DNA of 53,392 nt. Source: Caloramator fervidus. Lineage in GTDB: Bacteria > Bacillota > Clostridia > Clostridiales > Caloramatoraceae. The translations under genes and the position numbers were made by a program. The stretch spans positions 1 to 53,392 of the forward strand of contig NZ_FNUK01000014.1 of the NCBI RefSeq assembly GCF_900108045.1, read 5' to 3'. Positions 28,473-35,257 of the stretch are shown here, piece after piece. The notes beneath the pieces were generated by a model. It was not told the DNA's origin, did not search any database, and saw only the letters and a list, made by a program, of their open reading frames with translations. Numbering within the stretch: the stretch's first letter is position 1; every line of letters begins with the position of its first letter.

Positions 28473-28784
28473 ATGCCAAGATTTACAATCGAATTGGATT
28501 TTAAAGGAAAAAATAAGGAGATGAGAGGACTAAAAAAGGGATTAACAATTGGAACTTTAGCAGGAGGTTTTATAGGCATTGTTTCAGGAATTTTAACAGC
28601 TCCAAAGTCAGGTAAAGAAACAAGGAAGGAATTAAAAGAGTCAGTTAAGGATGTATCCCAAAAAGCTGCTTTAAAGGTAAAGGAAACAGCTCAAACGGTA
28701 AAACATAAGTTTAAGGATAATCCAAAGGAAATTGTAATTTATCAAGATTCATCTCAAAATTCACAACAAAATTTAGATGAATAA
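28473..28784 (+). CDS. YtxH-like protein
   Basis: This 103-residue protein has one glycine-rich membrane segment (KGLTIGTLAGGFIGIVSGILTA, in two parts) followed by PKSGKETRKELKESV and a long amphipathic helix. This is the YtxH pattern, seen in stress-associated Firmicutes proteins of unknown molecular role. The start is ATG 28473, behind AAAGGAGGGG; the GTG at 28467 is too near the SD. It forms a pair with the next gene, 11 nt downstream. Confidence 0.8.
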   Translation: MPRFTIELDFKGKNKEMRGLKKGLTIGTLAGGFIGIVSGILTAPKSGKETRKELKESVKDVSQKAALKVKETAQTVKHKFKDNPKEIVIYQDSSQNSQQNLDE

Positions 28785-28795
28785 GAGGTGGATAT

Positions 28796-29137
28796 ATGAC
28801 ACTAACGATAACAGCTCAGGGTTTGTTTTTTACTTTAATTTTAGTTTTGTTTATAATAATAACAGTATATCTTGTTAAAACTTTAAAAAATTTAAGCCAA
28901 CTTATTGAAAACATAAATGTTATTTTACAAGAAAATAAAAAAAGTATAGAGGATTCCCTTGAAAATATAAGTCAAATAACAAGTTCAGCAAAACAAAAAG
29001 TAGAATATATTGATAAATTTTTAAATTTTAATGAAGTAGCTACAACCAAAGATGGTGCAGATTTTATATCTATAATAGGTGCTATATTGAGTATAATAAA
29101 TGAATTAAAAGAATTTTGGACTAAAAAAAGCCGCTAA
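28796..29137 (+). CDS. DUF948-like membrane-anchored coiled-coil protein
   Basis: This 113-residue protein has an N-terminal membrane helix (about 9-28). A heptad-rich region follows (LSQLIENINVILQENKKSI), in the style of DUF948 proteins, which often accompany YtxH genes. AGAGGTGG precedes the ATG. A terminator overlaps the stop codon. Function is not known; a stress-related envelope role is only an association. Confidence 0.7.
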   Translation: MTLTITAQGLFFTLILVLFIIITVYLVKTLKNLSQLIENINVILQENKKSIEDSLENISQITSSAKQKVEYIDKFLNFNEVATTKDGADFISIIGAILSIINELKEFWTKKSR

Positions 29138-29151
29138 AAGCGGCTTTTTTA
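29124..29151 (+). terminator. intrinsic terminator
   Basis: AAAGCCGC / GCGGCTTT with a 5-nt loop is followed by six T residues. Confidence 0.85.
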
Positions 29152-29175
29152 TACTAATACTTAGGGGGAGTTTGC

Positions 29176-29679
29176 ATGAAGCACAAATATTTGAATTTTT
29201 TGCCTAAAATTCATGAAACTGTTTTTATTGCTGAAGGGGCTCATATTATTGGAGATGTTGAAATTGGAGAGGAGTCAAATGTTTGGTTTAATGCGGTAAT
29301 AAGGGGAGATGTAAACAGCATAAAGATTGGAAAAGGAACAAATATTCAAGACAATACTACCATTCATGCTTCAACAGGGCAAAGTCCAACTATAATAGGG
29401 GATTACGTTACAATAGGGCATAATTGTATTATTCATGGTTGTAAAATAGGAGATTATTCGCTTATTGGAATGGGTTCTATAATTTTAGATAACGCAGAAA
29501 TTGGAGAATATACGATTATTGGAGCAGGTTCTTTAGTAACTCAAAACAAAAAAATACCTCCAAGGGTTTTATGTATGGGGTCTCCAGCAAAGATTATAAG
29601 GGAGTTAACTGATGAGGAAATAGAATATCTTAAAAATTCTGCAAAGCATTATATAGAGCTTTCAAAAAACTATAGGTAG
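29176..29679 (+). CDS. gamma-carbonic anhydrase family protein
   Basis: This 167-residue left-handed beta-helix protein is built of hexapeptide repeats (I-G-x-x-x-x). The three zinc-binding histidines of the family are represented by TTIHAST, IGHNCIIHGC (two His). It probably forms a homotrimer with metal at subunit interfaces. Many relatives (YrdA, PaaY) have uncertain activity, so CO2 hydration is not assured. GGGGGAG precedes the ATG. It is followed after 8 nt by the selenoprotein gene, suggesting co-transcription. Confidence 0.9.
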   Translation: MKHKYLNFLPKIHETVFIAEGAHIIGDVEIGEESNVWFNAVIRGDVNSIKIGKGTNIQDNTTIHASTGQSPTIIGDYVTIGHNCIIHGCKIGDYSLIGMGSIILDNAEIGEYTIIGAGSLVTQNKKIPPRVLCMGSPAKIIRELTDEEIEYLKNSAKHYIELSKNYR

Positions 29680-29687
29680 GTGATAAC

Positions 29688-30140
29688 ATGGTTTATTCAA
29701 GGTCTTGCTGAGGTCCTAAAGCAGCTTCAGTTGAAGCTAAAGTTAAATGCCCTGTTTGTAATTTTGAAGGAGATAGGGTTAGCTTAGTTACAGTTAAACA
29801 TTTAGTAAAAGAAGAAGAGATACCAGAGGAAGAATATAGTATTTGCCTTAATGAAGATTGTGATGTGGTTTATTATTCTGATAAAACAATATTTACTAAG
29901 GACAGTATAAAGGTTCCCGTATGGTTTAAAAAGGATGCTAATCCTAAAATTATTTGCTATTGCAGCAATGTTACAGAAGAAGATATAAAAGCAGCAGTAG
30001 AAAATGGGGCAAGAACTTTAAAAGATGTGATAATAATGACAGGTGCTATGAAAAATTGTAATTGTGAAGTAAATAATCCAAAGGGGAAATGTTGCAGCAA
30101 TGATATAAAAAGAGTTATGGAAAAGTATATTGGCATTTGA
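29688..30140 (+). CDS. CopZ-like iron-sulfur/zinc metallochaperone, probable selenoprotein (TGA = Sec8)
   Basis: Translation from ATG 29688 (SD AGGTGAT, 29677-29684) runs through an in-frame TGA at 29709-29711 and continues open to 30140, giving 150 residues with Sec at position 8 in MVYSRSC-U-GPKAAS. The rest matches the N-terminal zinc/[2Fe-2S] domain of CopZ-type proteins: CPVC (21-24), C53 and C58, then CYC (90-92), CNC (124-126) and CC (135-136). Codon use and cysteine pattern are continuous across the TGA, so a nonsense mutation is unlikely. A SECIS-like hairpin follows the TGA. A start at GTG 29865 would lose the zinc site. Possible roles are metal or Fe-S handling or a redox function of the Cys-Sec pair. 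No heavy-metal-associated (MXCXXC) domain follows. Confidence 0.85.
29712..29740 (+). promoter_or_regulatory. candidate bacterial SECIS element
   Basis: AGCTTC (29723-29728) pairs with GAAGCT (29733-29738) around the loop AGTT, with G in the second loop position. The apical loop starts 17 nt after the TGA. This fits the published bacterial SECIS rule: UGA-to-loop distance 16-37 nt, a short loop and G among its first two bases. It should recruit SelB for Sec insertion. Confidence 0.75.
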
Positions 30141-30180
30141 CAAAAATAATATAAAGAGTTAACATATAAATGTCAAATGC
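30133..30180 (+). promoter_or_regulatory. promoter framed by a 10-bp inverted repeat, upstream of the Mrp gene
   Basis: TTGACA (30137-30142), a 17-nt spacer and TAACAT (30160-30165) form a sigma-A-type promoter. GCATTTGACA (30133-30142) and TGTCAAATGC (30171-30180) are perfect inverted copies; one covers the -35 box and the other lies at about +4 to +14. A dimeric repressor could bridge them. Alternatively the RNA of the upstream gene could form a long-loop hairpin. Confidence 0.55.
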
Positions 30181-30198
30181 TAAAAATGAGGTGATATT

Positions 30199-31023
30199 AT
30201 GTCAAATTGCAATACATGCCCTTCAGCTGCAACCTGCAGCAGTAAAGATGCTGGAACATGTTCAATTAAATTTAACCCGAACAACAACATTAAAAAGGTT
30301 ATTGCTGTAATGAGCGGTAAGGGTGGAGTTGGAAAATCTACTATTTCAGTTCTTATTGCAAAAAAGTTAAGAGAAAAAGGTTACAAGGTTGGCATTTTAG
30401 ATGCCGATATAACAGGCCCAAGCATTCCAAGACTTTTAGGGATTAAAGATAAAAGGGCAACAGGTAACGAAGAATTTATTTTTCCTGTGGAAACTGATGA
30501 TGGAATAAAGGCAATGTCTCTAAACTTTTTAATGGAGGATGAAAATCAGCCTGTAATTTGGAGGGGGCCCATAATAACAGGTGTAGTTCAGCAGTTTTGG
30601 AATGAGGTTTTATGGGGGGATTTAGATTATCTTATAATCGATATGCCTCCTGGAACAGGAGATGTTGCAATAACAATAATGCAATCTATTCCGATTACGG
30701 GACTTATAATGGTTTCTGTTCCACAGGATTTGGTTTCAATGATTGTTGCAAAGGCTATTAACATGGCAAGAAAGATGAATATAAATGTTTTAGGTGTAAT
30801 CGAAAATATGAGCTATATCACTTGCCCAGATTGTGGGAAAAAGATTAGATTGTTTAAAGGAGATTTTGAAAAGTTTATAAAGGATTTAGATGTGGAGTTT
30901 CTTGGAGAACTTCCAATGAATGAATATATGAATAATTTAGAATTATACAATGAAAATAAAGATAACATTTCAAAGATATTTGAGCCTATAGTAGAGAAAA
31001 TATTAAAAAAGATAAATGGATAG
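30199..31023 (+). CDS. Mrp/NBP35-family ATPase (Fe-S scaffold or carrier)
   Basis: This 274-residue P-loop ATPase has the deviant Walker A VMSGKGGVGKSTIS, followed by LDADITGPSIPRLLG, the switch region IIDMPPGTGDVAI and a C-terminal CxxC (CPDCGKK) that binds a bridging [4Fe-4S] cluster in relatives. The N-terminal tail is cysteine-rich (CNTCPSAATC), like NBP35. The SD GAGGTGAT precedes the ATG. It follows the CopZ-like selenoprotein, and both are metal-cluster proteins, which suggests a shared process. The terminator is at 31014. Confidence 0.93.
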   Translation: MSNCNTCPSAATCSSKDAGTCSIKFNPNNNIKKVIAVMSGKGGVGKSTISVLIAKKLREKGYKVGILDADITGPSIPRLLGIKDKRATGNEEFIFPVETDDGIKAMSLNFLMEDENQPVIWRGPIITGVVQQFWNEVLWGDLDYLIIDMPPGTGDVAITIMQSIPITGLIMVSVPQDLVSMIVAKAINMARKMNINVLGVIENMSYITCPDCGKKIRLFKGDFEKFIKDLDVEFLGELPMNEYMNNLELYNENKDNISKIFEPIVEKILKKING

Positions 31024-31044
31024 GATTTTCCTATCCATTTAATA
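31014..31044. terminator. bidirectional terminator between convergent genes
   Basis: AAATGGATAGGA / TCCTATCCATTT with a 3-nt loop lies between the stop codons of the Mrp gene and the minus-strand PAP2-like gene. Confidence 0.85.
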
Positions 31045-31606
31045 TTATTAATACAGCTAAAGTTGAAAATATGCCAACAAATGTTCCAATTACAAGCTCC
31101 TTGGATGTATGGCGGTTCATTTTAAGCCTTGCCCACCATGTTAAGGGGAGAGCAATAGAAAATATAAGAGTTTTATATCCAATAAATCTAAAGGTAAAAG
31201 TTAAGGGACCAGAGACTCCGCATGCATGACCGCTGGCTTTTATTTTTATAACTTTGTTTATAAAAGTCAAGACAATACTTGATAAAAGATAAGATAGAAA
31301 TATAATTTTTATTTTATAAGGTGCATTAAGATAAAAAGCTAATATTGTTCCTAGTATATAAGATAATACTCCAAAAATAAAAGCTAATTTTCTTTCACCC
31401 TCTCGTCCCTGTGCTTTGATAGATGGAATGAAATTTTGAATAAAGTAGGAGGATATAGGGATTAAAGTTAAAAATATGATGCAAAAATATAACCATTTTA
31501 CATCGTTGAAAATAAATGTATTTTTATGGATAAATAGAATTGTAAATAATGCAAACATAGGAACAGTAGTAATAATGCTTATTATTTTAGCTAATTTCAG
31601 TTGCAT
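31031..31606 (-). CDS. PAP2-like membrane protein
   Basis: This 191-residue protein has about six membrane segments. Three patches resemble the phosphatase motifs of the PAP2 superfamily: KAQGREGERK (C1-like), ASGHACGVSGP (C2, SGH) and WARLKMNRHTSKELVIG (C3, R-x5-H). The C1 patch is degenerate (no RP pair). A lipid phosphatase or phosphotransferase role is possible. The SD GAGGTGGTACT precedes the ATG. It is on the minus strand, convergent with the Mrp gene, and separated from the alcohol dehydrogenase gene by a hairpin. Confidence 0.65.
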   Translation of the reverse strand: MQLKLAKIISIITTVPMFALFTILFIHKNTFIFNDVKWLYFCIIFLTLIPISSYFIQNFIPSIKAQGREGERKLAFIFGVLSYILGTILAFYLNAPYKIKIIFLSYLLSSIVLTFINKVIKIKASGHACGVSGPLTFTFRFIGYKTLIFSIALPLTWWARLKMNRHTSKELVIGTFVGIFSTLAVLIILNG

Positions 31607-31642
31607 AGTACCACCTCAATTTATAAAAATTTTAATAATAGA

Positions 31643-31680
31643 AGAAATAAAGGATGGACATTTGAATATTGTCCATCCTA
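31643..31680 (-). terminator. terminator of the iron alcohol dehydrogenase gene
   Basis: GGATGGACA / TGTCCATCC with a 9-nt loop is followed, on the minus strand, by TTTATTTCTTC. Confidence 0.65.
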
Positions 31681-31694
31681 AAATAAAACAACTT

Positions 31695-32897
31695 TTATAG
31701 TGAATCTTTATAGATTTCCTTTATTACTTCTCTTGTTGCTGGAATAGGTGCAACGCTTAAGAGGATGTCAAGGCCTGGTGTTGTTAAGGCAAGGTCAGTT
31801 AATTTATCTATATCATTTTCACTAAAGCCTAAATCTGTAAGTTTTTCAACAAGTCCCATTTGGCGCAACCAATTTTCCATTGCTTCTGCAGCGTATTCAG
31901 CTTCACCTGGAACTCCTAAAAGGTCTGGTGCTATTGGTGATAAAACATCAGCTAAAACTTCTGAACAAACAGGATATATTTGTTTTATAACTGCGGGAAG
32001 AAGCATTCCAAGTCCTAATCCATGAGCAAGATCAGGTTTTACAGCACTTAGAGGATGTTCAAGGGCATGTGTAAAGTGTAAAAGACCGTTATCAAATGAA
32101 ATTCCTGCAATTAATGAAGCATATAATAGGTAATATCTTGCAGTTAAATCTTCAGGATGCATAAGAGCTTGTGGTAAGTATTTTGTTATAAGTCTAAATG
32201 CTTCTTTTGCAAGAAGTATTGAGAATGGATTAGTTGTTTTAGTTGTTGCAGCTTCGATAATATGATTCATTGCGTCAACGGAAACATAAAGAGTTTGATT
32301 TCTTGGTAGCATAGTCATTAAAGAAGGATCGTCTATTGAATAAAGTGGATATATGCAGTCATATGCTATAGCTGGTTTGTATTCCTTTTCAGGTATGCTT
32401 ACAACTGCAAATCTATCAGCTTCAGTTCCTGTTCCATGGGTTAAATTTATAGCGATGATAGGAACGGCCTTAGAAGGAGTAAATTTAAATTCATATAAAT
32501 CTCTGCAATTTTTATCATGATATTCTAAAAGTATTGCCACGCTTTTTGCAGCATCAATAGCGCTTCCGCCTCCAATACCTATAACTGCTCTTGCTCCTAA
32601 TTCTTTACCAAGCTTTGTAGCTTCGTCAACTTGGTCTGTTGTTGGATTTGGAGTTACTTTATTATAAAGAACATATTGGATTCCATGGGCATTAAAAGCT
32701 TCTACAACATGTTTCCATGCACCTGTTTTTTCATAAGCACCTTTACCAGTAACTACAACTACCTTATCAATTCCCCTATTTTTAAGGTCAGCACAAATGT
32801 CAAATATTTTTTTAATAGCCCCAACTCCAAAGAATACAGTTGTTTTACATCTTATTTCCCTAACCTCATTTATTGGCATTTTTGATTCCCAAATCAC
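31695..32897 (-). CDS. iron-containing alcohol dehydrogenase
   Basis: This protein of about 400 residues belongs to the group III (iron) alcohol dehydrogenases. The NAD(P)-binding GIGGGSAIDAAK is present. The metal ligands are in SVDAMNHIIEA, FTHALEHPL and the adjoining Asp/His of the dehydroquinate-synthase-like fold. The likely use is reduction of an aldehyde to an alcohol during fermentation; the substrate is unknown. The start is uncertain. GTG 32897 (VIWESKMPINE) has the SD GGGGGG at 6 nt, whereas ATG 32903 abuts the SD and ATG 32879 is further inside. It is a single gene with its own terminator. Confidence 0.92.
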   Translation of the reverse strand: MIWESKMPINEVREIRCKTTVFFGVGAIKKIFDICADLKNRGIDKVVVVTGKGAYEKTGAWKHVVEAFNAHGIQYVLYNKVTPNPTTDQVDEATKLGKELGARAVIGIGGGSAIDAAKSVAILLEYHDKNCRDLYEFKFTPSKAVPIIAINLTHGTGTEADRFAVVSIPEKEYKPAIAYDCIYPLYSIDDPSLMTMLPRNQTLYVSVDAMNHIIEAATTKTTNPFSILLAKEAFRLITKYLPQALMHPEDLTARYYLLYASLIAGISFDNGLLHFTHALEHPLSAVKPDLAHGLGLGMLLPAVIKQIYPVCSEVLADVLSPIAPDLLGVPGEAEYAAEAMENWLRQMGLVEKLTDLGFSENDIDKLTDLALTTPGLDILLSVAPIPATREVIKEIYKDSL

Positions 32898-32974
32898 AGC
32901 CATCCCCCCCATTGTTATTAATATAACAAAGAACCTAAAATTATTATCTCAGAAATATATTTCCAAGTCAAGAA

Positions 32975-33001
32975 TAATTTTAAAGGGTGCAAAGCACCCT
33001 A
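32975..33001 (-). terminator. terminator of the cysteine desulfidase gene
   Basis: AGGGTGC / GCACCCT with a 3-nt loop is followed on the minus strand by TTTAAAATTATT. It overlaps the stop codon. Confidence 0.7.
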
Positions 33002-34261
33002 ACATTTACTAATCATTATATTTAATATAACATCATCAGTTATTGACATTCCTTGTGTTCCTATTTTTGCAAGGTTTGCTATTGTCTTTTCTACATCTTC
33101 TTCAATAATTCCATCGTGTTTTGAAACTTCAATGTCAGACATAGCTAAGAGGGCAGATTGAACTGCTGCTGAAGCTGAAGTTGCAAGTTTTAAAGCACAG
33201 CTTGGCTTAGCACCGTCGCATATCATTCCTGTAAGGTTTGCTATCATGTTTTTTATGGCTTTAACTATTTTATCATATCCTCCGCCAAGAAGATAGGTTA
33301 TACCACAGCTTGCTCCTATTCCTGCGGCAACACCGCATCCACATACAGAAGATAACCTTCCTAAATGATTTTTAATATGGTAGGTTATTAAATGGCTTAT
33401 AGCTATAGCCCTTGCTAGTTTTTCTTTATCATATCCTATTTTTTCTGAAACTGCAACTATAGGAAGGATTGCAGTAAGACCTTGATTTCCGCTTCCTGCA
33501 CTACTCATAACAGGTAAAGTAGCTCCTGACATCCTAGCATCAGATGCAGCAGCAGTTAAAGCCATAGCGTAATTGTTTATATCATCTCCTAAAATTCCTT
33601 TTTTAATATTTTCCATTATCGTTTTTCCAACTTTAAGACCATAGTCTTTTGTTAAACCTTCATTGGCTATTTTTTTATTCATTTCTGCGCCATCAATAAG
33701 GAAAGCTATATCTTTAAAGTCAATTGATGTTGCAAAATCATATATTCCTTTAACTGAAAGAACTTCATTTTTATTAGATAAAGCTACTTCTTCTGTGTTG
33801 TTATTTAAAATTATATTTCCATTTTTCTCTACATAAACTATGTTATTGTGCTTTCCTTTAATAATAACCTTTACATATTCATTTTTAGAATAAAGGATGG
33901 CTTCAATATAAAGCTTGTCCTTTGTTTCTTTAAATTTAACTTTAACTTTACCACTTTGCAGAAAGTTTTTAGCTTCTTCTAATATTTTAGGTGTTACATC
34001 TTCAAGGAGTTTTAAATCCTTTAAAGAATTTCCCATAATACTTCCAATGGAAGCAGCAATATCAAGCCCTACCATTCCTGTATTAGGAACACCTACGCCC
34101 ATTCCATTTTTAAATACATTCTTACTAACAAAAACTTCTACTCTTTCAGGAGAATCTTTAAGTTCATCTTTAGCTTTTGCACAGCATAGAGCTACTGCTA
34201 CAGGTTCTGTACATCCTAATGCAGGTATAACTTCTCTTTTTAATATCTTTAGGTATTCCAT
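32999..34261 (-). CDS. L-cysteine desulfidase / UPF0597 (CyuA-like)
   Basis: This 420-residue cytosolic protein begins EYLKILKREVIPALGCTEPVAVAL, the family hallmark. Further cysteines that could hold a [4Fe-4S] cluster occur in SSVCGCGVAAGIGASCG and MICDGAKPSC. Relatives break L-cysteine into pyruvate, ammonia and hydrogen sulfide and are similar to the iron-sulfur serine dehydratase alpha subunit. The start is ATG 34261, 8 nt behind AAAGGAG; a GTG 9 nt upstream overlaps the SD. The rhomboid-like gene ends 14 nt before it, so the two form an operon on the minus strand. H2S release would add to the sulfur theme of this region. Confidence 0.88.
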   Translation of the reverse strand: MEYLKILKREVIPALGCTEPVAVALCCAKAKDELKDSPERVEVFVSKNVFKNGMGVGVPNTGMVGLDIAASIGSIMGNSLKDLKLLEDVTPKILEEAKNFLQSGKVKVKFKETKDKLYIEAILYSKNEYVKVIIKGKHNNIVYVEKNGNIILNNNTEEVALSNKNEVLSVKGIYDFATSIDFKDIAFLIDGAEMNKKIANEGLTKDYGLKVGKTIMENIKKGILGDDINNYAMALTAAASDARMSGATLPVMSSAGSGNQGLTAILPIVAVSEKIGYDKEKLARAIAISHLITYHIKNHLGRLSSVCGCGVAAGIGASCGITYLLGGGYDKIVKAIKNMIANLTGMICDGAKPSCALKLATSASAAVQSALLAMSDIEVSKHDGIIEEDVEKTIANLAKIGTQGMSITDDVILNIMISKC

Positions 34262-34274
34262 TTTATACACTCCT

Positions 34275-35117
34275 TTACTTTTTATCTTTAGGTTTAAATT
34301 CTATTATTTTTGATTTAAGTTCTTCTTCCTCGGTTATGTGAGTATGGTTATAAAGGTGTTTAGAGCAATAGGCATGTTTACCAGCACATTTTGTGCAGTA
34401 TCTAAATTCCATGGTAGGATCATCTACATCGGTTATACCACAAACTGTACATTTATGATGGTACTTTTTAATTTTGGGGATTTGACTTTGAAATTGTTTT
34501 CTTCTTAAATATGATTTCTTTCTTATTTTTATTTTTGTAAATATTTCATGTCCAAAGAAAATTAAAAAGTTAATTACTGAAGATATAGCAGATATTTTTA
34601 ATGACAAAGATCCAAACAATATAGTATAGAAAAGAGATAACCAATATAAATATCCTATATATTTAACCTTTATTGGAAAAATAAAAAATAAAAGTATTTC
34701 CATATTAGGAAATAGATACGAAAAAGCTAAAAATAATGAAAGATTAAGATAAAAAGAAGTTCCTTGGGTATTTGTTATAAACATGGCAATTATAGTTGTT
34801 AAAAGGCCTAGAAAGTAATAAATATTAAATTTAAAAGAACCCCAATAGTTTTCAAGGGATGTTCCTATCATGTAGAAAAAATAAAGGGTTATTAAAAGTC
34901 CTAAGGGGTTAAATGTAGGTGGAATAAAAAGAAATGTTACAAGACGCCATATTTCACCCTTTAGAATAAGACTTGGGGTAAAGGAAAGTTTTTCGATAAT
35001 GAAAGGGTTAAATGTAGAAAATATGTATGTTAAAAAGGTTAAAGTAACTACATATAACATTAAATTTTTAATAGAATATTTATAATATTTGTTTTCAAGC
35101 TTATAAAGCCATTTCAT
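34275..35117 (-). CDS. rhomboid-fold membrane protein with C-terminal zinc ribbon, probably protease-inactive
   Basis: This 280-residue protein has about six membrane segments arranged like a rhomboid or Derlin (GEIWRLVTFLFIPPTFNPLGLL is the L1-like WR motif). The expected serine-protease motif GxSG in the fourth segment is absent (YLNLSLFLAFSYLF instead), so it is probably a pseudoprotease. A cytoplasmic basic stretch is followed by a Cys/His-rich C-terminus (CTVC...CTKC...CSKH...HTH) fit to bind zinc. The start is ATG 35117, 9 nt behind GAAGGG; ATG 35126 abuts the SD. Function is unknown. Confidence 0.78.
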   Translation of the reverse strand: MKWLYKLENKYYKYSIKNLMLYVVTLTFLTYIFSTFNPFIIEKLSFTPSLILKGEIWRLVTFLFIPPTFNPLGLLITLYFFYMIGTSLENYWGSFKFNIYYFLGLLTTIIAMFITNTQGTSFYLNLSLFLAFSYLFPNMEILLFFIFPIKVKYIGYLYWLSLFYTILFGSLSLKISAISSVINFLIFFGHEIFTKIKIRKKSYLRRKQFQSQIPKIKKYHHKCTVCGITDVDDPTMEFRYCTKCAGKHAYCSKHLYNHTHITEEEELKSKIIEFKPKDKK

Positions 35118-35183
35118 TTTAATCATCCCTTCGATAGTTTTTGCTAATATTTATTATAACTTAAAATTAAAAAAAATTCATTA

Positions 35184-35226
35184 TGTGATAAAAGTCACAG
35201 ATTAGCATAAATACAAAAATTATAAT
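35184..35226 (+). promoter_or_regulatory. CRP/FNR-type operator and promoter of hcp
   Basis: TGTGATAAAAGTCACA (35184-35199) is a perfect palindrome of two TGTGA half-sites. A perfect TATAAT lies at 35221-35226, while the -35 position (CAGATT) is poor. With a start site about 7 nt after the -10, the operator centre falls near -41.5, the place where CRP/FNR proteins activate (class II). HcpR, a nitrosative-stress regulator of this family, controls hcp in many anaerobes and is the likely binder. Confidence 0.82.
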
Positions 35227-35257
35227 TAAGACAGAAAAACTAAGGAGGTGTTGTTTA

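Noticed and set aside
29688-29711. Premature stop making the CopZ-like gene a pseudogene
   Set aside because: Coding pattern, domain cysteines and a SECIS-like hairpin are all intact around the TGA, and Cys-Sec is a plausible redox pair. Sec readthrough explains the data better than decay.
33915-34313. 132-codon plus-strand frame
   Set aside because: It is antisense to the cysteine desulfidase gene, with low-complexity Ser/Leu-rich content and no SD.
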